Notes under the pieces: generated by a model
Seen by the model: the letters and a program-made list of their open reading frames with translations, nothing else
Databases searched by the model: none
What the model was told of the DNA's origin: nothing
Assembly: GCF_000214215.1 (NCBI RefSeq)
Contig: NC_015559.1
Location: 496,001 to 560,000 of the forward strand
Reading direction: 5' to 3'
Source: Marinomonas posidonica IVIA-Po-181
GTDB lineage: Bacteria > Pseudomonadota > Gammaproteobacteria > Pseudomonadales > Marinomonadaceae
DNA length: 64,000 nt
Shown here: piece by piece, positions 8,874-18,361 of the stretch
Layout: every line of letters begins with the position of its first letter
Numbering within the stretch: the first letter of the stretch is position 1
Made by a program: the position numbers and the translations under genes

Positions 8874-10109
8874 ATGATGAAAATAACTCGGACAACCGAT
8901 TTAGAGCGTTTACGTCGATTCGCCCTATCGTCGCAAGGTTTATTGCAGCTGAACCCTTTCGGCCGAGGTTTGGCTGGGACGCACGACGCGATTAAGCGCC
9001 TAGGTTATGTACAAATAGATACCATTTCTGTTGTTGAGCGAGCCCATCATCATGTCTTGCATACCAGGGTGCCTAAGTTCCAACCTGAGATGATTCATAG
9101 CTTGTTAGCAAATGGCCGTATTTTTGAGTATTGGTCTCATGCTGCGGCCTTTTTACCCATGGACGATTTTCGATTTTCCCTACCTTATAAAAAAGCCATC
9201 CAAAGTGGCCAGGTTCATTGGTATAAAAATCCAGATAAAAAACTGATGGCTGAATTGCTGGCTCGAATTCGCTCCGATGGCCCGCTGCGATCTCGTGATT
9301 TAGAGGCTCATAAAAACGCTAGCTCAGCGGGTTGGTGGGATTGGAAGCCTGCGAAAAAAGCGCTTGAGCAGTTGTATATGGAAGGTGAATTAATGGTAAG
9401 TCACCGGGAAGGCTTCCAAAAAGTTTATGATTTAACCGAGCGTGTTTTGCCATCTCACATTGATTCAAATCTGCCCAGTGCCGATGAATATGCCGCACAC
9501 ATGATGGATCAGCAATTGCGCTGCCATGGTTTTGTTTCGTTAAAAGGACTGACTTATTTGCGCCGTAGCACAGAGCTCCGTCAGGCTATGAAAAGCTTAG
9601 TGCGAGAACGTTTGCATCAAGGCGCTTTGGAAGAAATCGAATTAGGCGATGGTGAACGTTTTTTGATGCCAGCTGGCACGTTAGATCAACGAGCGCCTAG
9701 ATTGAGTAATCGTCTGACGATTTTGTCGCCTTTTGATAACAGTGTTATCCAGCGGGATCGCCTTAAATCGGTGTTTCAGTTCGATTATCAGATCGAATGC
9801 TATGTGCCAGAGCCAAAACGACAATACGGCTATTTCAGCTTGCCGTTATTGTTTCGAGGGGAATTTATTGGACGCATGGATTGCAAAGCCCACCGTCAAG
9901 AGCGCCGCTTGGAAATTAAATCTCTCTACTTAGAAAAACAGATTGAAACATCGAACTTTAATGTCGACATCATTCTAAGTGCCTTTGTCGACGCCATTAA
10001 AGCATTTAGCCAATTCCAGCAATGTGACTCAGTGACCTTAACCTCAGTTGAACCTAATGCTCTAAAGTCGCCTTTGCGAATCGCGTTACAAGCGCTCGGT
10101 GATGGATGA
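8874..10109 (+). CDS. ycaQ: YcaQ-type DNA glycosylase (winged-helix, interstrand crosslink repair)
   Basis: This protein of 411 residues matches the length and layout of the HTH_42/YcaQ family: winged-helix repeats followed by a beta-barrel. The catalytic QxD motif is visible as VQIDTI (Q47, D49), followed by ERAHHHVLHTR. E. coli YcaQ unhooks interstrand crosslinks and removes alkylated bases. Two tandem ATGs (8874, 8877) could start it. It stands alone and converges with rhaI. Confidence 0.85.
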   Translation: MMKITRTTDLERLRRFALSSQGLLQLNPFGRGLAGTHDAIKRLGYVQIDTISVVERAHHHVLHTRVPKFQPEMIHSLLANGRIFEYWSHAAAFLPMDDFRFSLPYKKAIQSGQVHWYKNPDKKLMAELLARIRSDGPLRSRDLEAHKNASSAGWWDWKPAKKALEQLYMEGELMVSHREGFQKVYDLTERVLPSHIDSNLPSADEYAAHMMDQQLRCHGFVSLKGLTYLRRSTELRQAMKSLVRERLHQGALEEIELGDGERFLMPAGTLDQRAPRLSNRLTILSPFDNSVIQRDRLKSVFQFDYQIECYVPEPKRQYGYFSLPLLFRGEFIGRMDCKAHRQERRLEIKSLYLEKQIETSNFNVDIILSAFVDAIKAFSQFQQCDSVTLTSVEPNALKSPLRIALQALGDG

Positions 10110-10114
10110 AGCAA

Positions 10115-10143
10115 AAGTACGAAATCAATATAACTTCGTACTT
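10115..10143. terminator. Inverted repeat between convergent ycaQ and rhaI
   Basis: AAGTACGAA and TTCGTACTT are perfect 9-bp arms with an 11-base loop in the 52-base gap between two convergent genes. This is a plausible bidirectional terminator, although flanking T-runs are weak. Confidence 0.45.
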
Positions 10144-10161
10144 AATGCGCTGAATCGCCGT

Positions 10162-11454
10162 CTACACAATACCAGACCCCGTTTTATTGGGATCGGTTGG
10201 GCGAGCCTTGGCCATGGCAGCACGATAGCCGCTAGCACGGTAACAACTAACAGGATCAATGGCACCATCAGTCTGCAAGCGTGCCATTTGCAAGATGGGT
10301 TCAACGTCTAAGTTGTAGGCTTGTTTCAAGCTGGTTTGCGCCATCATGGGGTCATTGTCTTCTTGATACTGAGATAGTGCATGGCGGTCTACGAGTAAGC
10401 TTTTCACAAAAGCACGTTGCACTTCGGCTGCACTGTACATCAGACTCTCGATAGGATCGGTCACATTGTGCGATTGATCCAACATATAGAAAGGACTGTA
10501 AGAAGGATCTTGTGTACGAATGTCGGTTAATTCGTTGAAGATTAAGAACAACTGATAAGGGTTGATCGAGCCGCTGTCTAAATCATCATCGCCGTATTTA
10601 CTGTCGTTAAAGTGGAAACCACCTAACTTACCAAATTGCGCTAGACGACTGACAATCATTTCGATGTTAACGTTTGGCGCATGGTGTCCCAAATCCACTA
10701 AGGACAAACAGCGTTCGCCGGTTTCTTTGGCAGCAAGGTAGCTGCTGCCCCAGTCTTGAATCACGGTTGAGTAAAAGGCCGGCTCAAATATTTTATGCTC
10801 TAACAGCATGTTCCAATCATCAGGCAAACTGTTATACACCGTCTTGATGCTGTCTAAATAATGGCTAAAGCTGTTTTTAAAGTGCTGTTGGCCAGGAAAG
10901 TTAGAACCATCGCCAACCCAAACCGTGAGCGCTTTTGAGCCGAGTTTTTGACCCAATTCCACCACCTCAATGTTATGGTCGATGGCTTGTTCTCGAACCG
11001 CTTTATTGGTGTGCGTCAAACTGCCGAATTTGTACGACGCTTCCTGACCAATTTGATCTTGGAAGGTATTGGAATTCATGGCATCAAAATGCAGACCATA
11101 TTGCTCGGCATACTGTCGCAGTTCCTTCGGATCCTTTGGTCTGTCCCAAGGAATGTGCAAGGAGACTGCCGTTGTGGTTTGTGACAATTGTTGGATGACG
11201 GAACAGTCATCTAGCTTTTCAAAAATATTGCGGGGTTCGCCTTGACCTGGAAAGCGTGCAAAACGCGTCCCACCAGTACCAACGCCCCATGAAGGGACCG
11301 CGACTGTAAATTGTTTTGCTTGCTCTAGGATTGTGTCTATTTGGATTCCTGAACGATCCAGTTTTTCCGCAAGCGCATTGTAGTCACTGGTGAGGGCCGA
11401 TTCTTGCTTAGTGTTTTGTTCTTGTAACAAGTTTTGATCAATTAATAGGGTCAT
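10162..11454 (-). CDS. rhaI: L-rhamnose isomerase (RhaI, Pseudomonas/rhizobial type)
   Basis: The protein of 430 residues belongs to the xylose-isomerase-like TIM-barrel family of L-rhamnose catabolism isomerases, distinct from enteric RhaA. Probable metal and substrate ligands are seen in MLLEHKIFEP, LVDLGHHAP and GGFHFNDSKYGDDD. It converts L-rhamnose to L-rhamnulose in the cytoplasm. AAGGA precedes the ATG. It lies 62 bases behind the aldolase gene with which it is surely cotranscribed, as rhaDI is in Rhizobium. Confidence 0.93.
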   Translation of the reverse strand: MTLLIDQNLLQEQNTKQESALTSDYNALAEKLDRSGIQIDTILEQAKQFTVAVPSWGVGTGGTRFARFPGQGEPRNIFEKLDDCSVIQQLSQTTTAVSLHIPWDRPKDPKELRQYAEQYGLHFDAMNSNTFQDQIGQEASYKFGSLTHTNKAVREQAIDHNIEVVELGQKLGSKALTVWVGDGSNFPGQQHFKNSFSHYLDSIKTVYNSLPDDWNMLLEHKIFEPAFYSTVIQDWGSSYLAAKETGERCLSLVDLGHHAPNVNIEMIVSRLAQFGKLGGFHFNDSKYGDDDLDSGSINPYQLFLIFNELTDIRTQDPSYSPFYMLDQSHNVTDPIESLMYSAAEVQRAFVKSLLVDRHALSQYQEDNDPMMAQTSLKQAYNLDVEPILQMARLQTDGAIDPVSCYRASGYRAAMAKARPTDPNKTGSGIV

Positions 11455-11516
11455 GATCGAATCCTTTTGTTGTTCTTATTTAGTCGGTTCTTGTAAGACA
11501 GGGTTTCATCAATGCA

Positions 11517-13607
11517 CTAGCGAGTAAACGACGGCGCGTGACCCGCATCGACATTAAGTATGTTGCCTGTCGACTTAGCAGAGGCATCCGAGGCAAAGAA
11601 GTAAATGGCTTCCGCAATGTCTTCAGGTAACACATTCAGTTTCAACATGCTGCGTTGACGATAATGCTCTTCTAAATCATCGGTAGACAGCTGGTAAGCA
11701 CTGGCTCTTTCTTCTTTCCATTTACCGGTCCAGATTTTTGAACCGCGCAATACTGCGTCTGGATTAACCACATTAGATCGAATCCCCAGTGGTGCACCTT
11801 CCAAAGCAACGCATCGAGACAGCTGAATTTCGGCCGCTTTAGCAACACAATAAGCACTGGCATTGGCTGACGCAACCAAACCATTTTTACTGGCAATAAA
11901 CACCATATTGCCGCCCATGTTTTGTTGTTTAAGTAAAGCAAAGGCTTCCCGTGCAACCAAGAAATACCCTGTCGATAAGATGCTTTGATTTTTATTCCAT
12001 AGTTCAAGCGAGGTTTCTTCTAGTGGGGCAGAAGACGCAATGCCTGCATTGGAGACCACTATGTCTAGACCTCCAAAGGCAAGGGCACAGTGTTTGATTG
12101 CACGAACAACATCTTCCTCGTGAGTCACATCCATTTTGATGCTAGAGGCGCAATCTTTTCCAAATTCGTTGGTCAGTTCATTTTTGGCCACGGCCAATGT
12201 TTCTTCATCAATGTCCATGAGCACGATGTTGGCACCTTCTGTTGCGAGGCGTTTTGCGGTTGCCAGACCAATGCCGCCAGCGCCGCCTGTGACCAAAGCA
12301 ATGTGACCTGCTAGGGATTTGGGTTTGGGCATGCGCTGTAATTTAGCTTCTTCTAATAGCCAATATTCGATATCAAAGGCTTCTTGTTCAGGTAAGCCAA
12401 CGTATTCACTAACGCTATTGGCCCCACGCATTACATTGATGGCGTTTACATAGAACTCACCGGCAATTCGTGCTGTGGCTTTGTCTTTTGCAAACGACAA
12501 CATGCCAACCCCTGGAATCAAATAAATCACAGGATTTGGGTCGCGCATGGCTGGGCTGTTGTCGCGTTTACAGCGTTGGTAGTAACCAGCGTAATCGTCA
12601 CGATAATCAGCCAAGCTTCTGTCTAAGGATTCGATGACTTCGTCCAAGTTGTCTTTTTGTGGGTCATAGGCCACCACAAAAGGACGGATTTTAGTGCGCA
12701 AGAAATGATCCGGACAAGATGTGCCTAATTTTGCAAGACGCTCTAAATCCATTGAGTTAACGAACTGTAGCACTTCATCGCAAGCATTGAAGTGCCCAAT
12801 TTGACGTTGCTTTTCACTGGTTTTGCCGCGAATCAATGGCATAAGGCGAGAAACCACTTGGCGACGTTTGTCCTCAGGTATTGTATTAAACCGCTTGCCA
12901 CCAAACACCGCTTTCCCTGCACCTTGTTGTTCTAACCAGATTTGCGCTTTGTTAATGATGTTCAACGAGTTGAGGTAGCACTCTTTGTTGTCATTGGCCC
13001 AAGTAAATAGGCCGTGACTTTCAAGTACCACTCCCTTTAAATGCGGATTCTCCGTGGCGATTTTATGTAAATCCATGCCCAACTGAAACCCTGGGCGACG
13101 CCATGGTAGCCAGCCAATTTCACCGTTAAAAATGTCTTCTGTGAGTTGCTGACTATTTTTGCTTGCGGCAATGGCGATCACCGCATCTGGATGTAGGTGG
13201 TCAACATGAAGGTAAGGTAAATAGGCATGCAGCGGCGTATCGATACTGGCGGCTCGGCTATTTAAGTTGAATGTACAATGGGGAAGATACGCGACCATTT
13301 CATCTTCAAACTCGACACCAGGATAAAGAGACAAAAGCTGATTCAGTTTATCCAAATAAAGTGTTGAGAACCCCGCTAGTCCCATGGAGCCAATATCGCC
13401 TCCAGAGCCTTTTACCCATAAAACAGTGGTTGTTTGCCCTGTTAGTGGGTCATCCATTTGAAGTTTGGCTGAGGTATTGCCGCCGCCGTAATTTGTCACG
13501 CGCATGTCAGAACCAAGCAAATTTGATCGATATTGCAATAATTCTGGCTCAGACATCAGGGATGCATCCGCATCGTTCCAAAGATTGGCAAGTAAATTAG
13601 TAGACAT
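11517..13607 (-). CDS. rhaEW: Bifunctional rhamnulose-1-phosphate aldolase / lactaldehyde dehydrogenase (RhaEW-like)
   Basis: Two domains are joined in 696 residues. The N-terminal class II aldolase domain (about 1-410) has zinc-site regions DHLHPDAVIAIAAS and LESHGLFTW. The C-terminal short-chain dehydrogenase (about 430-696) has the Rossmann motif TGGAGGIGLATA, VSNAGIA and the active-site YCVAKAAE. It should cleave rhamnulose-1-phosphate to DHAP and L-lactaldehyde and then oxidise the aldehyde to lactate. The assignment of the second activity rests on family knowledge. GAGG precedes the ATG. It is divergent from rhaR. Confidence 0.9.
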   Translation of the reverse strand: MSTNLLANLWNDADASLMSEPELLQYRSNLLGSDMRVTNYGGGNTSAKLQMDDPLTGQTTTVLWVKGSGGDIGSMGLAGFSTLYLDKLNQLLSLYPGVEFEDEMVAYLPHCTFNLNSRAASIDTPLHAYLPYLHVDHLHPDAVIAIAASKNSQQLTEDIFNGEIGWLPWRRPGFQLGMDLHKIATENPHLKGVVLESHGLFTWANDNKECYLNSLNIINKAQIWLEQQGAGKAVFGGKRFNTIPEDKRRQVVSRLMPLIRGKTSEKQRQIGHFNACDEVLQFVNSMDLERLAKLGTSCPDHFLRTKIRPFVVAYDPQKDNLDEVIESLDRSLADYRDDYAGYYQRCKRDNSPAMRDPNPVIYLIPGVGMLSFAKDKATARIAGEFYVNAINVMRGANSVSEYVGLPEQEAFDIEYWLLEEAKLQRMPKPKSLAGHIALVTGGAGGIGLATAKRLATEGANIVLMDIDEETLAVAKNELTNEFGKDCASSIKMDVTHEEDVVRAIKHCALAFGGLDIVVSNAGIASSAPLEETSLELWNKNQSILSTGYFLVAREAFALLKQQNMGGNMVFIASKNGLVASANASAYCVAKAAEIQLSRCVALEGAPLGIRSNVVNPDAVLRGSKIWTGKWKEERASAYQLSTDDLEEHYRQRSMLKLNVLPEDIAEAIYFFASDASAKSTGNILNVDAGHAPSFTR

Positions 13608-13746
13608 GGTTTAACCTCAAGTATCGTCTCGTTTATGGGCCTACGGTGCTATTCGAGTAGGCAGATATAACGCGGACTTAAATTTTATTTTTGTTATGCA
13701 CAATCAGCGGGTTAGAATGATCGATAGTTTTCATACTAAAACAAAA

Positions 13747-13814
13747 TCAATCATTTTCAAGCATTATTTATCTATGAAGAGGTTTTTTGATTAAAATTGC
13801 TTGATAATGATTGA
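13747..13814. promoter_or_regulatory. Paired 16-bp inverted operator sites in the rha divergent promoter region
   Basis: GCTTGATAATGATTGA (13799-13814) and the reverse complement of 13747-13762 (GCTTGAAAATGATTGA) match at 15 of 16 positions. Their centres are 52 bp apart, about five helical turns, inside the 239-bp gap between rhaEW and rhaR. The arrangement suits a DeoR-family tetramer looping the DNA. RhaR is the obvious candidate regulator; this is inference. Confidence 0.65.
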
Positions 13815-13846
13815 AAATTAATTATATTGAATATCGAGGATAACCA

Positions 13847-14629
13847 ATGCACGAAATTGAAAGGCACAGAGTAATCCTGTCAGAAGTAGAATCTCGTCCT
13901 ATTGTGACGGTGACGCATCTAGCCGATGTGCTAGGGGCATCAGAAGCTACAGTGCGTAGGGACATTGCTTCTCTTGATCAGGAAGGAAGGTTACGACGAG
14001 TGCGAGGTGGGGCAGAAGCCATCAACCCACCTTCGGATGTCAGCTTACTAGGGCGGCCATATTCAGTCAGTCAAACAATTAATATGGATGTAAAGCGAAG
14101 CATCGCAAAAGCGGCCGTAGAGTTATTGTCGGACAATATGTCAATTATGATCAGTGGTGGTACAACCACAGCGGCTATGTCTGAGTATATGCGTAGTTTG
14201 AAGTTGCAGGTGCTGACGAACTCATTTTCGATTGCGGATCAGCTGATAAAAAAGAGTAAGTGCAGCGTGACGGTGCCGAGTGGCAAAATTCATCGGGAAC
14301 AGAACATCATTTTGAGTCCCTTTCCGAGTGATATTTCCAATCATACCTACGCAGACATTTTGTTTATCGGTGCCTATGGTGTGAATTCTCACGGTGTAAT
14401 GGAGACAGATCCACAAATCGTACAAGCGGTGATGAAACTGATAAATCGAGCTGATCAGCGGGTGCTTTTGGTCGATAGTTCAAAGTTTCAAAATCGATCA
14501 AGTATGGTCATTTGTCCTCTGTCTCAGATAGACATCGTCATTACGGACGATGGTATAGATAACAAGAGTAAAGAAGTGATTCAATCGGCAGGTTGTCGTT
14601 TGATCATAGTGGAAAAACAAAAACAATAA
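13847..14629 (+). CDS. rhaR: DeoR-family transcriptional regulator of rhamnose genes (RhaR)
   Basis: The 260-residue protein has the N-terminal DeoR helix-turn-helix (VTHLADVLGASEATVRRDI, then LDQEGRLRRVRGGAE) and a C-terminal sugar-phosphate-sensing domain with ISGGTTT and VDSSKF. Such proteins usually repress sugar operons until a phosphorylated intermediate binds. It is the first gene of the transporter operon and divergent from rhaEW-rhaI, as in the rhizobial rhaRSTPQUK locus. GAGG precedes the ATG. Confidence 0.9.
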   Translation: MHEIERHRVILSEVESRPIVTVTHLADVLGASEATVRRDIASLDQEGRLRRVRGGAEAINPPSDVSLLGRPYSVSQTINMDVKRSIAKAAVELLSDNMSIMISGGTTTAAMSEYMRSLKLQVLTNSFSIADQLIKKSKCSVTVPSGKIHREQNIILSPFPSDISNHTYADILFIGAYGVNSHGVMETDPQIVQAVMKLINRADQRVLLVDSSKFQNRSSMVICPLSQIDIVITDDGIDNKSKEVIQSAGCRLIIVEKQKQ

Positions 14630-14691
14630 ACCGCGTCTCATACTTGGCAATATCTGATTGTGTGGTGATGAGCGCGCTCTTGGAGATAATT

Positions 14692-15684
14692 ATGAAAACG
14701 AAACTCATCACAGTGTTGCTGGCTTGTGCCACTCTTTTTACCTCTGGTGCGTATGCCGCCGATCAGGTCCGAGTTGCGCTCTTAGTAAAGGCTTTGGGGA
14801 TTGGCTTTTTTGAAGCGGCCTATCGTGGCGCTGAAGAGGCCAGTAAAGAGCTTGGGGATGTTAAAATTATATACACAGGCCCGACGTCAACTACGGCGGA
14901 AGGTCAGATTGAAATCATCAATTCTTTGATCGCTCAACGTGTTGATGCCATTGCCGTGTCAGCGAATGATGCCGATGCTCTGGTGCCTTCCCTAAGAAAA
15001 GCCCAACAACGCGGTATTAAAGTCATTTCTTGGGATTCAGGCGTTGGTAAAGCCGGTCGACAAATCCATCTAAACCCTTCTAGTAACAGCTTGATTGGCG
15101 AAATGAACATACAACTTGCTGCCGCTGCGATTAAAGTCAAAGGCAAATCGTCTGGTACTTTCGCTATCTTAAGTGCGACACCCACCTCGACCAATCAGAA
15201 TATCTGGATTGGTGAAATGAAAAAATCCCTTAGCAAATTCCCTAGTCTAACATTGGTTGATACCGTGTATGGCGATGACTTAGCGGATAAGAGTTTCCGT
15301 GAAGCAACCGCCTTGATTAAAAATCACCCTGACCTAGACGTCATCGTAGCACCAACCACAGTCGGTATTTTGGCGGCCGCGCAAGCCGTGAGCGACATGG
15401 GCTTGACGGGAAAAGTTTATGTCACAGGCTTAGGCTTACCATCTGAATTAGCGGGTCATGTACACAGTGGGGCCATTCACAGTTTTGCAATTTGGAATCC
15501 AATTGATCTTGGCTACTCGGCCACTATGCTGGCTTACAACCTGGTGAAAGGTAAAGGAAGCAAAACCGAAGTGCCAATGGGGCGTATGGGAACACTTGAA
15601 GTCGACGACAATGGTGACGGTGCGATGGCAAAACCCTTTATCTATGATGCGTCTAACGTTGATCAATTCTCTTCTATCTTTTAG
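14692..15684 (+). CDS. rhaS: Rhamnose ABC transporter substrate-binding protein RhaS
   Basis: This is a periplasmic binding protein of the ribose-binding (PBP1) family, 330 residues with a clear signal peptide (KLITVLLACATLFTSGAYA, then AD). The ATG at 14692 is chosen because GGAG lies upstream and the signal peptide starts there; the open frame extends 99 bases further upstream without reason. Its position between rhaR and rhaT marks rhamnose as ligand. A hairpin downstream may keep its message abundant relative to rhaTPQ. Confidence 0.9.
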   Translation: MKTKLITVLLACATLFTSGAYAADQVRVALLVKALGIGFFEAAYRGAEEASKELGDVKIIYTGPTSTTAEGQIEIINSLIAQRVDAIAVSANDADALVPSLRKAQQRGIKVISWDSGVGKAGRQIHLNPSSNSLIGEMNIQLAAAAIKVKGKSSGTFAILSATPTSTNQNIWIGEMKKSLSKFPSLTLVDTVYGDDLADKSFREATALIKNHPDLDVIVAPTTVGILAAAQAVSDMGLTGKVYVTGLGLPSELAGHVHSGAIHSFAIWNPIDLGYSATMLAYNLVKGKGSKTEVPMGRMGTLEVDDNGDGAMAKPFIYDASNVDQFSSIF

Positions 15685-15700
15685 TTAGCATTAAACGCCT

Positions 15701-15746
15701 TTCCAGTCTCCCTCTTGAAAAGGGATCTGGGAAGACGGTCTTTTTT
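15701..15746 (+). terminator. Intra-operon hairpin between rhaS and rhaT
   Basis: TTCCAGTCTCCCTCTT and AAAAGGGATCTGGGAA form an imperfect stem, followed shortly by a run of six Ts (15741-15746). Partial terminators of this kind after binding-protein genes commonly give more binding protein than membrane components. Confidence 0.5.
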
Positions 15747-15830
15747 CTTTGAGTCCACAAGAGAGAGGACTAGGATGAGGTGACAACTCATTCACACTTT
15801 TCATCATGAATAACAATAAGAGCAGCCGTT

Positions 15831-17345
15831 ATGAAGGATGCAATTTTTAGTCTGAAAAAGGTGAGCAAGGTCTTTCCTGGTGTCAAAGCACTGGACTGTG
15901 TTGACCTTTACCTTTATCCCGGTCAAGTTACGGCGTTGATTGGTGAAAATGGTGCGGGTAAATCGACCCTAGTTAAAACCATGACAGGCATTTATCAGCC
16001 CGATGGCGGGGAGATTATCTTTAACGGCCAGCCTGTACAGTTTCATTCTCCTCATGATTCCCATGCTCTGGGCATTACAGCGATCCATCAGGAAACTGTG
16101 TTGTTTGATGACCTGACTGTGGCGGAGAATATTTTCCTCGGTAATTACCCCATGAAAAAAAGGGGGCTAACTCGATATCTTTCTATTGATTGGTCGACCA
16201 TGGTGACGCGATCCCAAGAGATATTGTCGTCCATTAAAGCGGATATGGATCCGAATCAAGTTCTACGAGAACTCAGCATTGGTCAAAAGCACATGGTGGG
16301 GATTGCCCGTGCTCTGTCGATTGATGCCAAAGTGGTGATCTTAGATGAACCAACGGCGGCCTTGTCTCACCATGAAATTCAAGAATTGTATGAACTCGTG
16401 AATACCCTAAAACAGCAAGGGAAAGCGATACTCTTTATTACTCATAAATTTGATGAAATTTTCGCCCTAGCGGATCGTTACACTGTGTTTCGCGATGGTT
16501 GTTACGTGGCTGAAGGGCTCATTGAGGATACCAATGAAGCGTCCTTGGTCGAGATGATGGTGGCGCGAAGTATCGAAGCCACTTATCCGAAAAAAGACGT
16601 AGAGATTGGCGAGACATTGCTAGAAGTGAGCCATATGTGCCATGCCACTGAGTTCGACAACATCAGCTTTAGTTTGAAAAAAGGCGAAATTCTTGGCGTT
16701 TATGGTTTAGTCGGTTCTGGTCGGACTGAAGTCATGCAAGCCTTGTTTGGTACTACGCAACACGTGACTGGTATGGTCAAAATGAATGGCAAGGAAGTGA
16801 TCATTCACTCACCTAAAGAGGCAATAGATAACGGTATTGTGTATGTGCCAGAAGAGCGTCAGAAGCAAGGTGTCGTGTTGGAATTACCTATCTATCAGAA
16901 CATCAGTTTGCCGCAGATGGAAGCGTTAGTAAAACAGGGGCAAATAGATCAAGAAGGTGAGATGCGATTGGCTCGTCAATATTGTGAACGTTTACAAGTG
17001 AAAGCCTCTAGCTGGGACGAGAAAGTGATGAATTTATCGGGCGGGAATCAGCAAAAGGTGGTGATTGCCAAATGGCTTGCCACCAACCCTAAAGTCATCA
17101 TTCTGGATGAACCAACCAAGGGCATTGATATTGGTTCGAAAGCTGCCGTACATGAATTCATGTCCGAGCTGGTGGAAGCTGGCTTGTCGGTGATTATGGT
17201 GTCGTCAGAATTGCCAGAAATTCTGGGAATGTCAGATCGTATTTTGGTCATGAATGAAGGCCTAATGGTTGGTGAATTGTCACGGATGAACGCCACACCG
17301 GAAAAAGTGGTTTCCCTGGCGACCGGAGGTAGTTTGGCATGTTAA
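15831..17345 (+). CDS. rhaT: Rhamnose ABC transporter ATP-binding protein RhaT
   Basis: The double ATPase (504 residues) is of the ribose/monosaccharide ABC class. Domain 1 has Walker A GENGAGKST, signature LSIGQKH and Walker B VVILDEPTAALS. Domain 2 has a degenerate Walker A (GLVGSGRTE), the signature LSGGNQQKV and Walker B VIILDEPTKGID, as is normal for RbsA/RhaT-type proteins. It powers uptake through RhaP and RhaQ. Its stop overlaps the rhaP start by 7 bases. Confidence 0.92.
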   Translation: MKDAIFSLKKVSKVFPGVKALDCVDLYLYPGQVTALIGENGAGKSTLVKTMTGIYQPDGGEIIFNGQPVQFHSPHDSHALGITAIHQETVLFDDLTVAENIFLGNYPMKKRGLTRYLSIDWSTMVTRSQEILSSIKADMDPNQVLRELSIGQKHMVGIARALSIDAKVVILDEPTAALSHHEIQELYELVNTLKQQGKAILFITHKFDEIFALADRYTVFRDGCYVAEGLIEDTNEASLVEMMVARSIEATYPKKDVEIGETLLEVSHMCHATEFDNISFSLKKGEILGVYGLVGSGRTEVMQALFGTTQHVTGMVKMNGKEVIIHSPKEAIDNGIVYVPEERQKQGVVLELPIYQNISLPQMEALVKQGQIDQEGEMRLARQYCERLQVKASSWDEKVMNLSGGNQQKVVIAKWLATNPKVIILDEPTKGIDIGSKAAVHEFMSELVEAGLSVIMVSSELPEILGMSDRILVMNEGLMVGELSRMNATPEKVVSLATGGSLAC

Positions 17346-18346
17346 AGCGTTTTATCCATTCTCGCGAAGGCATATTGAGCCTGATTGTATTGGCGATGTT
17401 TTTTTGTGTCGGGGCGATTAGTCCAGACTTCATTAGTCTATCGAACAGTATTGGTATTTTTAACGATACGGCCATTTTGATCATGTTGGCGTTAGGTCAA
17501 ATGCTGGTGATATTGACCCGTTGTATCGACCTTTCCGTCGCGGCCAATGTGGCCTTTACCGGCATGCTGGTGGCCATGGTGAATCAGGCGTTTCCAGACA
17601 TCAATATGGCCTTGTTGATTTTTTTATCCTTGATCGTTGGCGCTTTTTTAGGGGCCATTAATGGCATGTTTGTTTGGTTATTAAAAGTCCCTTCTATCGT
17701 CATTACCCTTGGCACCATGAGTATCTATCGTGGGGCGACGTTTTTGTTGTCGGATGGAGCTTGGGTGAACTCCCACCAAATGAGTGAGTCTTTTATTGGG
17801 CTACCTCGTTTTGAGATTTTGTCGATACCGGTACTGGGCTGGACGGCAATCGCCGCGATCATTTTGGCTTTCTGGACGATGACATTCAGTGTTTGGGGAC
17901 GCAATTTTTATTCTGCGGGTGGCAACCCAATGGCGGCTTTTTATTCTGGGGTGAACGTGGGCAAAGTGCAGTTTTACGGGTTTTTGGTGTCTGGAACCTT
18001 GGCCGGTTTGTGCGGCTATTTTTGGGTCTCACGTTTTGCCGTTGCGTATGTGGATGTGGCAAATGGTTTTGAGTTGCAGGTGATTGCGGCTTGCGTAATT
18101 GGTGGGGTCAGTATCGTTGGTGGGTTGGGCACAGTCATAGGCTGTGTGATTGGTGCGCTATTTATTGGTGTGGTGAATAACGCCTTGCCGATTATTGGTG
18201 TTTCGCCTTTTTGGCAAATGGCCATTTCAGGCACCGTCATCATTATTGCGGTCATTGTGAATGCGTCATCGAATAGAGATAAAGCACGAATCATACTGCG
18301 TAAACCGGATCAATCTTCCGGTTCAGTGTCGACACAATCACATTAA
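17339..18346 (+). CDS. rhaP: Rhamnose ABC transporter permease RhaP
   Basis: This 335-residue inner-membrane permease is of the BPD_transp_2 (ribose/xylose) family with about ten hydrophobic segments. Visible family segments include ALGQMLVILTRCIDLSVAAN and the GGVSIVGGLGTVIG loop. It overlaps rhaT by 7 bases, so translational coupling is likely. The order of P and Q follows the rhizobial convention; the two permeases probably form a heterodimeric channel. Confidence 0.88.
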   Translation: MLKRFIHSREGILSLIVLAMFFCVGAISPDFISLSNSIGIFNDTAILIMLALGQMLVILTRCIDLSVAANVAFTGMLVAMVNQAFPDINMALLIFLSLIVGAFLGAINGMFVWLLKVPSIVITLGTMSIYRGATFLLSDGAWVNSHQMSESFIGLPRFEILSIPVLGWTAIAAIILAFWTMTFSVWGRNFYSAGGNPMAAFYSGVNVGKVQFYGFLVSGTLAGLCGYFWVSRFAVAYVDVANGFELQVIAACVIGGVSIVGGLGTVIGCVIGALFIGVVNNALPIIGVSPFWQMAISGTVIIIAVIVNASSNRDKARIILRKPDQSSGSVSTQSH

Positions 18347-18361
18347 AAGAAAGAGATTTTT

